Virus record (IMG/VR): IMGVR_UViG_3300025305_000195
Coordinates: 1 to 20,281 of that record
Reading direction: 5' to 3' (one strand)
DNA: 20,281 nucleotides
Source: a virus
Part shown: positions 1 to 7,183 of the stretch, piece after piece
Position numbering within the stretch: position 1 is the stretch's first letter
How the letters are laid out: each line of letters starts with the position of its first letter
Position numbers and translations under genes: made by a program
The notes under the pieces: generated by a model
Told to the model about the DNA's origin: nothing
The model's input: the letters and a program-made list of their open reading frames with translations, nothing else
Database searches by the model: none

Positions 1-2225
1 CCTAGAGCAGAAGATTCTATAAAATTTTCTAGGTACAAAGACAGGGTAGCACTTCCATTAGCATCTGTAATTCCTCTTGCTTTCATAGCTGCTTCTAAAA
101 CATTAGCGTTCTTTCGTGCTTCTTGTATTTTTTTACTAAAAGATACTCGTTGTTCTGGTTCCATAGAATCAATAAGATATCGAGCACTTTGTCGTAATTT
201 TTTCAACATCTTGGGTCTGGTAGAAACTATAGAACTTAACTCTTGAAAGTCTAAACCAGTTAGCTCCGCTTGCCAGTTACTTCCATCCAAAGGAACGTAA
301 TTACTACGCAGTTCAACTAGACGGGATTCTTGTGCTGCATTTCTATTAGGAACTTTTAGAAGTTGTTCGTATTCTGCATTATTCTGCAAAGCTTTAGTTC
401 TTATCTGTGCAGTAGAAAGTTTACCCTCTCCGTCTATTTGATATAAATCTCTAGCCTGTTGTATAGCCTTTTTACTCATCCGTTCTTTAGCTTGACTTTG
501 TAAACCAAACATTTTAATAGCTGTTCTTAGCATATTTTCTTGTGAACCTGCTACTCCCGATAGGTCTGCCATTCTATGACCAGCAAATTCAAGAGAACGA
601 AGTCCATATAAAGTTTTATCTCCTATCCCTGCTATAGTTTGCCCTGTATTATGTACAGCAGCTAAACCTCCAACCAGAGGAGCTACCGCAGTTACCCAAT
701 GGTCTTCTCCAAAAGCAGCAGCAGCGTAAGATAATCCTGCAGCAGCACCAGTCTCTAGCAAAAATTCTGTGTTTGCTATCTCGCTTCTACCTGCTTGTGT
801 TAAACGATACCCACTTCCATAATTTTCAGTAGGCCATTTTGCTAGATATTTTCTTTCTTTATCAGTTACATTTCGTAATAATTTTGTTTGATTATTTAGA
901 GCTATTAATTCTATTTTGTCTTGGGGTGACAGCCCTCTTACCGTACCAGCTTTATTATTTAATTCTGTTAAACGGTTTTCAATACCTCCTAGGTTTACTT
1001 TTCCCCTATCTACCATTAGTCTTTGAGCTATTTTTAAAGATTTAGACGCTCTTACAAGTTGTGTTGCATAAGCTATTGGCATAGCCAGAGTTATAAGATA
1101 TGGAATAGCTTCTTCTACAACCCGTGTTCCCATCGTTCCTCCTGATAATCTCTCTCCTATCAGGTCTGTCAATCCTATGTCATAAGATTTTTTTCTAAGC
1201 CATTCCCTCATTCTTTCGTTATCTTCACCTACAAGCTGTAAACTTTCTAAAAATTCTTCAGTTTTTCTTTGGGAATAGTTTATGGCAGTATCTTCTGGCA
1301 TATCTTTTAATTCATTAAAAGCGTCAGTTATAGCACTAGCAGCATAAGAAAAACCCAGTTCAGGAGCTTGTCCTGCTGAAGTTATAAACATTCCTCCAAG
1401 CTGATTGAGACTTATAAGAGCTTCTGGTATTCCATATAAAATTCCCCTAGCTGTAGCTTTTCCTTGGCTCTCTAATTCGGTCAGTATTCTTTCTCCAACG
1501 GTAGGTTGCCTATAAAATTCACTACCATTCCACCCTATATCTGTAGTATTTAATACTCCAGGTTCAGCATTTGCAAGAATATTTTTACCATGAACTGATT
1601 CTCCTACTCCAAGTTCTATAAACCTGTTTCTTAATAGATCTTTTCTTCTAGAAATTACTAATTCTTCACTAGGAGCAAGTCCAGTGCTAGGATCGGCAGA
1701 AGTTACAGTTCTCCTCCATTCGGATAATGGAATACCATAATGCCAAACTGCTCCTTCAGGATCAGATTTTCCTTTATCTAAAATGGGAGGATCATAATAA
1801 GCTACTCCAGAAGCATTTTGTTCTACACCGTTAGCTAGAATAGTTATATTTCGATTAAGATCTTTTGTAAATTGTTCTGCACCTACTGTAGATAAACGCT
1901 CGTCCAGTTCTGCAACAGTTACATTAGGATTCCAAGCCTCTGGTTTAATAACTTTCAATACAGAGGGTTCCTCTTGTACTTCAGGTTCTGCTGCTTGAGC
2001 ACTGGAAAATAAAAAGCTATCTCCCGTATCTGCATCTTGCATTATTATATTAGCATCGTTTTCAACAGGAGAATCATCTGTAGGAAGTACACCACCAAAA
2101 CTAGGAAGATCTACAGGGGGCAAATTTCCTCTATCGGTTTCGACAGCTATATCTCCTTGTCGAACATATTCTCCAGAGTATTCATTGTTAACTTTTGAAT
2201 TTTGAACTACATTATTCAATGCCAT
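1..2225 (-). CDS. Large internal virion (ejection-type) protein, 3' end beyond the left edge
   Basis: An open frame of 741 codons runs from an ATG at 2225 to the left edge without a stop, so the C-terminus is missing. The start follows AGGA about 7 nt upstream and begins MALNNVVQNSKVNNEYSGEY. The first 100 or so residues are acidic and low in complexity. Residues about 369-390 (IPYLITLAMPIAYATQL region) and about 488-524 (LLETGAAAGLSYAAAAF, then VAPLVGGLAAV) are hydrophobic and Ala/Gly-rich. The last 200 residues are charged and look helical. Position at the end of the structural operon, after other internal proteins, and very large size with amphipathic segments suit a protein ejected into the host envelope with the DNA, comparable in role to T7 gp16. 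That role is inferred from context; I see no catalytic motif. The reading frame is certain, the function is not. Confidence 0.8.
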   Translation of the reverse strand, partial: MALNNVVQNSKVNNEYSGEYVRQGDIAVETDRGNLPPVDLPSFGGVLPTDDSPVENDANIIMQDADTGDSFLFSSAQAAEPEVQEEPSVLKVIKPEAWNPNVTVAELDERLSTVGAEQFTKDLNRNITILANGVEQNASGVAYYDPPILDKGKSDPEGAVWHYGIPLSEWRRTVTSADPSTGLAPSEELVISRRKDLLRNRFIELGVGESVHGKNILANAEPGVLNTTDIGWNGSEFYRQPTVGERILTELESQGKATARGILYGIPEALISLNQLGGMFITSAGQAPELGFSYAASAITDAFNELKDMPEDTAINYSQRKTEEFLESLQLVGEDNERMREWLRKKSYDIGLTDLIGERLSGGTMGTRVVEEAIPYLITLAMPIAYATQLVRASKSLKIAQRLMVDRGKVNLGGIENRLTELNNKAGTVRGLSPQDKIELIALNNQTKLLRNVTDKERKYLAKWPTENYGSGYRLTQAGRSEIANTEFLLETGAAAGLSYAAAAFGEDHWVTAVAPLVGGLAAVHNTGQTIAGIGDKTLYGLRSLEFAGHRMADLSGVAGSQENMLRTAIKMFGLQSQAKERMSKKAIQQARDLYQIDGEGKLSTAQIRTKALQNNAEYEQLLKVPNRNAAQESRLVELRSNYVPLDGSNWQAELTGLDFQELSSIVSTRPKMLKKLRQSARYLIDSMEPEQRVSFSKKIQEARKNANVLEAAMKARGITDANGSATLSLYLENFIESSAL

Positions 2226-2248
2226 TATTTTTTCCTATTGTTTTTTGA

Positions 2249-4264
2249 TCAAAATGAAGGTTTTAAGGCTGTATTAGCGTTTGAAGAACCGTTTCCATTA
2301 CTTATATATTCTCTTGAAGAGTTACTCCAATTCTCTGCAAGGTCACGAGCATCTGTTTGCAACGCTTTCTCTAAAAGGTTTGGATCTCCTATATTAGAAG
2401 TAACTTCATCATATTTTCTTAGAGATCTTCTGTATTTTCGATCAAATAGTACTTGGTATTTATCAATAATTTTTTTAGATTTTCCGCTATTTCCATATCT
2501 ATTCTTGACAAGATTTTCAAACAAACCTAGCTCTAATTTAGCTTGTAGCATTTTCAAAGCACTTTCTTGTGCTTCTGTATTTGGTGCTCTGAATAACGCA
2601 GTAAATACTATTTTAAAATCTTGATCAGAGATCATTCTTCCACCTGATCCTCCTTGGAACATAGCAGCGAATTGATAGGTCATTTTAGCCATTAAAAGTT
2701 TTTTATGTGTTCTGTCTATAACTTCTTGTTGTCTTTTAGTTATAAGTTTACGGTCGCCAAATATGGTACTTGGGCCAGCTAGCTCGGCTTTTTTAGCATT
2801 TAGAGCATCTTTAAGTTCGCTATCGTTTAAAGTCTCCGCTACTAACCCATTTAAAAAGTCTCCTGCTATTGTTTCTCCATAATTTTCCTTAACAGCAGCA
2901 TTTCCATCCGAAAAGTCACTTCTTTTCACTACTCTTTTAAATTCATTAGCAAATCTTGCTACAATTGTTTTACCTGCTTGTACAAATCCTGACTCTGGAT
3001 CTAGTAATCTATCTAAACCACTTTCTGCTGCTAATTTATAACTAGTACTAGATCCTTCAGCCCTCAAAAGATCTCTCATAGTAGCTAGATCGCTAACTAA
3101 TTCAAAACCAAGGTCTTTTCTTTCACCAGCCTGATTTATCTCGGCTGTTTGTAATACATAATCTTTATAAGGATTAATATTTACAAACACTCTTCCGTCT
3201 GGTTGTTTACTGTAAATTTTATTTGGTATCATCGCTGCTGCTGCGTTACTAAAATCTGTTATAAATCGTTTTTCTTGTTGAGGGCTTGGGGATGATTCTC
3301 CATTAAAAAATTCTTCGCCTATCATATCTAATAAAAGATCGCTACCTGCTTCACGTTCTCGGTTGGTTTTAGCTTGATATAGAGCCATCATCGGTACGCC
3401 CATACCGAATTTTTCTTCTTGTGTATTTGGATCATAATGACGTTTTACAAGAAATTCAGAACCTGTATCTATATTATTTATATTTCCAGAAATGTTATTC
3501 CAATTGAGCCAAGTTTTTACCTCACTAGTATCTGGATCGGGAGCACCTCCTGAATGTTCTTTCCATCCCGTAGGAGTATATACTGATACTTCCTGACCAT
3601 TTATAACGCCCTTAGTCATTTCAAATCTATTTGGATCTGTGAGTATTTGATTAGGAACTATTCCTTTCTTAAATACTTCTGCTAGCTCTGGCATAGTCTT
3701 GGCTAATCTTGCTAAATTTTCATACCTATTTATATCTACAGTCCCAAAGAATACTTGAGAATCTGGATCTTCTGGATCTACTCTTTGTTGCGTTGTAATC
3801 TGCGATGTTAAATTTCTAATTGTAGGAACCATTGCTAGGGCATTAAAATTTACTCCTGCATTTTCATAAATAGGTACATTTTGATCTATTTGAGCTAACA
3901 TAGATGACGCATATCCTGGTGTATTATTCTCCCCCATAATTTTTCTTCTATCTACATGCATCATGGAATTTCCTATAGGTATCATGTTCGCATCATTATA
4001 ATTAGGAATTTTATCTATCTGATCTTTAACATATATTTCTTTCTCAGCCTGTGCGTTCATTCCTGTATAAATCACTCCCGTGAGAGGATGCGTAAAAGTA
4101 GCTGCAGGTTTTCCTGTTGCTTTACTAACTCTGATTTGAGATTCTTCCTGTTGTTTTAATTGGTCTGTAAATGCCTCTGCCTGATCTCTTTTTTGTTGTT
4201 TGTATACAAGTTGTTGATTTATACCGCTAGCTAACCCACCAAAAAAAGCTCCCATACTTCCCAT
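2249..4264 (-). CDS. Putative internal virion protein, 671 aa
   Basis: The start codon overlaps the stop of the preceding gene by one base (TAATG), with GAGGAG about 10 nt upstream, so the two are probably translationally coupled. The N-terminus (MGSMGAFFGGLASGI) is a short Gly/Ala-rich hydrophobic patch, followed at about residues 16-45 by a Gln/Lys/Glu-rich helix likely to form a coiled coil. The rest is mixed and mostly polar, with no membrane segment or catalytic motif I recognise. The C-terminus is Ser/Asn-rich. An N-terminal hydrophobic patch followed by a coiled coil, and a place among other internal proteins near the operon end, fit a phage core or ejection protein. This is inference from composition and order; I cannot name a family. 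Confidence 0.8.
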   Translation of the reverse strand: MGSMGAFFGGLASGINQQLVYKQQKRDQAEAFTDQLKQQEESQIRVSKATGKPAATFTHPLTGVIYTGMNAQAEKEIYVKDQIDKIPNYNDANMIPIGNSMMHVDRRKIMGENNTPGYASSMLAQIDQNVPIYENAGVNFNALAMVPTIRNLTSQITTQQRVDPEDPDSQVFFGTVDINRYENLARLAKTMPELAEVFKKGIVPNQILTDPNRFEMTKGVINGQEVSVYTPTGWKEHSGGAPDPDTSEVKTWLNWNNISGNINNIDTGSEFLVKRHYDPNTQEEKFGMGVPMMALYQAKTNREREAGSDLLLDMIGEEFFNGESSPSPQQEKRFITDFSNAAAAMIPNKIYSKQPDGRVFVNINPYKDYVLQTAEINQAGERKDLGFELVSDLATMRDLLRAEGSSTSYKLAAESGLDRLLDPESGFVQAGKTIVARFANEFKRVVKRSDFSDGNAAVKENYGETIAGDFLNGLVAETLNDSELKDALNAKKAELAGPSTIFGDRKLITKRQQEVIDRTHKKLLMAKMTYQFAAMFQGGSGGRMISDQDFKIVFTALFRAPNTEAQESALKMLQAKLELGLFENLVKNRYGNSGKSKKIIDKYQVLFDRKYRRSLRKYDEVTSNIGDPNLLEKALQTDARDLAENWSNSSREYISNGNGSSNANTALKPSF

Positions 4265-4998
4265 TATACTAACTCCTCTTCTTCCATAGATGGCATCTGT
4301 TCCATAACATCCATAGGCATTTCTTCTATATCATCCATAGGCATTTCTTGCATTTGTTCTACAGGTGAACTTTCCATAAAACTAGCAACTGGTATATTGG
4401 GGTCTACAGTTATAGGCATCTCTTCTACCGTTTGAGAAGGCTCAAGAATAGCCATAAAACTATCTCCCTCTGCAACAGGAGTTCGTTCTACTTCTTGAAG
4501 TACCATATCTCTTTGTTTCATAGCTTCTTCTCTTCTACGCTCATATTTTCTAGGATTTAATTCACGCATAATTTCTAAAGCTTTAGAAGTTTTAATTTCA
4601 TTATCTGGATAGCTGTTTAATGTACGAATATCTTCTATTCCAGCATCCCTTGCCATAGCTAGAACTTCCAAAGTTAATATAGGATTGAGCATTTCTGCAA
4701 CGTCTGGTGTCCATTGCCCCTCTACAAAACCATTAAATGTAATAGATCTGACTACAGATTCTATAGACACTCCAGCATCTATAAGAGCTATTAAATTTTT
4801 CATATTGCTAGGCTGGTTTAAAGATAGCATCACTTTAGGTAAAGCATCATCTACGTCTATTATTCTGGAAGGTTTTTCCCATTGATATTTTCCAAGAGGT
4901 TGAGTTAAAGATTGTCCAGGTACAGAACGTGCGAAGTGGCTTGGCATCCCTTGTTCTTGTCTGTTAGTTTCTTCTATTGTGGTAGGAGTCATTTCCAT
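4264..4998 (-). CDS. Hypothetical virion protein with Met/acid-rich tail, 244 aa
   Basis: The gene starts 1 nt after the stop of the 126-aa gene and ends in a 1-nt overlap with the next. I chose the first ATG (MEMTPTT); a second ATG two codons in is also possible. Residues about 54-125 look like a helical domain with an FVEGQWTPDVAEML segment. Residues 148-172 are strongly charged and helical. The last 29 residues (216-244) hold eight methionines in an acidic background, built on repeats of EMPMD. No enzyme motif is visible. Gene order suggests a structural protein of the head or core, but no function can be assigned from the sequence. Confidence 0.78.
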   Translation of the reverse strand: MEMTPTTIEETNRQEQGMPSHFARSVPGQSLTQPLGKYQWEKPSRIIDVDDALPKVMLSLNQPSNMKNLIALIDAGVSIESVVRSITFNGFVEGQWTPDVAEMLNPILTLEVLAMARDAGIEDIRTLNSYPDNEIKTSKALEIMRELNPRKYERRREEAMKQRDMVLQEVERTPVAEGDSFMAILEPSQTVEEMPITVDPNIPVASFMESSPVEQMQEMPMDDIEEMPMDVMEQMPSMEEEELV

Positions 4999-4999
4999 T

Positions 5000-5380
5000 T
5001 TAACTTACTCTTCCTTTTTGTACAGGGACAGATGCAAAAGCATACGCATCTGCTTGAGGATTTTGATTTTTCATTTCTCTTTGTAGCTGTGCAAATACTT
5101 CCTCTGCTCCCCCTGCATTTTGCATAGCGTTTGCTAAAAGCTGATAGTATTTTTGTCTTGCTTCTGCTTGTTGTTGGCTCTGTGAACTTCTCTGTATAGC
5201 ACCTGGAACATCTCCTAGTGGTGCTACGGGTGCTCCTTTCTGTGCTGATGCTAGTATATCCATAAAAGGAGGAGGGCCATAACCAACAGTTCCATCTCCT
5301 GAACCACCTTTTTGACCCTTTTTAGATATAGCACTACCTACAATTTGTGCTCCTGCTGCTATTACTGCTCCCCATGCCAT
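5000..5380 (-). CDS. Small virion protein with hydrophobic N-terminus, 126 aa
   Basis: A good AAAGGAGA site precedes the start. The protein opens with a short Ala/Gly-rich hydrophobic stretch (about residues 3-18, WGAVIAAGAQIVGSAI), then a Gly/Lys linker, a Gly/Pro-rich stretch and a polar helical C-terminal half rich in Gln and Ala (QQQAEARQKYYQLLANAMQ). It resembles in style the small internal virion proteins that precede the large ejection proteins of podoviruses, and T7 gp14 would be the positional analogue. That comparison rests on order and composition only. The hydrophobic patch is short for a transmembrane helix and does not look like a cleavable signal peptide. Confidence 0.75.
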   Translation of the reverse strand: MAWGAVIAAGAQIVGSAISKKGQKGGSGDGTVGYGPPPFMDILASAQKGAPVAPLGDVPGAIQRSSQSQQQAEARQKYYQLLANAMQNAGGAEEVFAQLQREMKNQNPQADAYAFASVPVQKGRVS

Positions 5381-5393
5381 ATTTTTATCTCCT

Positions 5394-6845
5394 TTATGAG
5401 CCGAATAATCCTGTGATTGAATCTAAATTAGAAATAACAGTTCCTGCCAATTGTCCTATTTGCCCAAAAGTAGCATCTCTAGCTGCTGTTTTATACTGTG
5501 CAGATTGAAAATCCTGTTGTTGAGAAAGAATACCTACCTGATGTGCTCGTTGTAATGCATTTTCTGTAGTTTGAATTAAAAATTGAGCATCATCCCGATA
5601 TGCTTGCCACAAATTAGCTTGTGCTACTTCATTCATACCGAGTACAGCTTGAGCATTTATTCTGTTAGCTTCATTCTGGGTAGCATTATTTGCAGTATTT
5701 ATACTTCTACGCCACACAGCATTAGATTGTCCTATTTGAGTGGATAGATTAGCTTCAAATTTATCTCTATCATTTTGTACTTGTTGGTTAAACTGCCTAA
5801 GTGCATTTACTTGATCTGAGTTAAATTGAGCATTGGCAGTTGCTAATTCTGAATTTCTAGTTCTTACTTTTGTACCTAACTCTGCAAAAAATTCATCTAC
5901 TTGTACTTGTCCAGTTGCATTGAATTGTCTGGTAGCATTTTCAGCAGATTGATCTGTAAACATTTCCTGTATGTCTGCTTGAAAATTTATAGTTTCAGTA
6001 GCTTGTTCAGCAGTTAAATTAGCCGTATCTATGGATAGAAAATTTTGAGAGTTTTGAATAGCTGCTCTCATTCTAGCATCTTGATTTCTTTGATCCATTT
6101 GAGCATAGGTAGAAGCATTTTGCAAAGCTGCCTGTTGTTTATTATTTAAATTTTGCACTTGAATAGCAGCATACTTTTGAGCATCTGCTGCAGCGATTGG
6201 AATAGCACTTTCCTGCACAGCTTGTACAAGGGCTGCTCCTGCAATCGAACTAGCTCCCAAACCTCTTTGCTGCATTATTTGTGAAGCTGCTCTAACTGGC
6301 CCTGAAGCCCAAGCAGGTAAAGGCTGTCCATCTACAATAGAATTGTACAAACCATCTAATTGACCCTGAACGGTAGCTTTTACATCCAGTTCTTCAGTTT
6401 GTGCTGTTACTAAAGAGGGAGTTGAAACAGTGCCTGTAACATCTGCTTCTTCTACAGATACCTCTGGAGATATTTCTTCTCTGGTTAATTGGGCAGCTTG
6501 CGTATCTTGTACAGCTTGTCTTTGTGCTGCTGTTACTGTAGGAAATGCTGGTTGTGTAGCTTCTGTTATTGTAGTAGGAGCCACAGCTTGATCAGCAGTA
6601 ACTGGAGTAATTTGCTGCAGAGGCTGTTGCCCTACTATTTCCCCTGATTTTTCAGCTATATCCCTTGGATTATAAGTGCCTCCAAAAGGTCTGATAGTTT
6701 GAGGTCTGCCAAAAGGATCTATAAGTTCCCTAGGAGCAGCTTGCCCTGTCATTATATCTATAATAGCACGATTTCTATCTTCGATACTAAACTGTGTAGT
6801 ACCTCCTTCTTGATAGTTATTGTCTGGTTTAAAATTTATAGCCAT
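5394..6845 (-). CDS. Ala/Gln-rich internal virion protein, 483 aa
   Basis: The start follows AAAGG about 11 nt upstream. Residues 1-75 form a small domain with the phrase RELIDPFGRPQTIRPFGG, and residues about 75-150 are a Gln/Thr/Ala/Pro-rich linker. From LPAWASGPVRAASQIMQQRG onward the protein is nearly all helix, rich in Ala, Gln and Asn (QNLNNKQQAALQNASTYAQM and similar), as in elongated coiled-coil core proteins. I have a general memory of the PAWASGPVR...RGLGASS region from virion proteins of marine podoviruses, but cannot confirm it here. The place between the fibre and the other internal proteins supports a component of the inner core or ejection apparatus. No enzymatic motif is seen. 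Confidence 0.8.
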   Translation of the reverse strand: MAINFKPDNNYQEGGTTQFSIEDRNRAIIDIMTGQAAPRELIDPFGRPQTIRPFGGTYNPRDIAEKSGEIVGQQPLQQITPVTADQAVAPTTITEATQPAFPTVTAAQRQAVQDTQAAQLTREEISPEVSVEEADVTGTVSTPSLVTAQTEELDVKATVQGQLDGLYNSIVDGQPLPAWASGPVRAASQIMQQRGLGASSIAGAALVQAVQESAIPIAAADAQKYAAIQVQNLNNKQQAALQNASTYAQMDQRNQDARMRAAIQNSQNFLSIDTANLTAEQATETINFQADIQEMFTDQSAENATRQFNATGQVQVDEFFAELGTKVRTRNSELATANAQFNSDQVNALRQFNQQVQNDRDKFEANLSTQIGQSNAVWRRSINTANNATQNEANRINAQAVLGMNEVAQANLWQAYRDDAQFLIQTTENALQRAHQVGILSQQQDFQSAQYKTAARDATFGQIGQLAGTVISNLDSITGLFGS

Positions 6846-6876
6846 CAGTTACAACCTTTACTTATATTTTTATTTT

Positions 6877-7173
6877 TTATAATGGTTTATATCCATTGTC
6901 AGACATCCAAGTTCCTACATCTTCATTACTGTAAACACCATCTGAACCTAAACTATCGCAAGGAATGTTTGCTCTAGTTTCATACACCTCTATAAAATGT
7001 GAATTTTCTAAATTTCCATACTGGTAAGATGCATATATATTTTCACTATTTGGGTTTTGAGTAAATTTTAATCCTCTTTGAGCAACTTTATAAACAGTAA
7101 CTGTTCCGTTTACAGTAACTTCAAGATTAGAAGTGGAACCATTAGCGTTGATATTTTCGTAAACATGTGACAT
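6877..7173 (-). CDS. Hypothetical protein, 98 aa, downstream of the fibre gene
   Basis: The gene lies 10 nt after the fibre stop, with GGAGAG just before the ATG. The product (MSHVYENINANGSTSNLEVT...) alternates short hydrophobic and polar stretches, suggesting a small beta-rich fold, and ends in WMSDNGYKPL. Genes in this slot are often fibre-associated (tip, adhesin or assembly factor), so a role in fibre assembly or receptor contact is possible. Nothing in the sequence proves it. I do not recognise the family. Confidence 0.7.
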   Translation of the reverse strand: MSHVYENINANGSTSNLEVTVNGTVTVYKVAQRGLKFTQNPNSENIYASYQYGNLENSHFIEVYETRANIPCDSLGSDGVYSNEDVGTWMSDNGYKPL

Positions 7174-7183
7174 TTATCTCTCC

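Noticed and set aside
2202-2624. A 140-codon plus-strand frame over the end of the 671-aa gene
   Set aside because: It opposes a well-supported gene, has no good ribosome binding site, and its Phe/Ser/Leu-rich product is what AT-rich antisense frames give.
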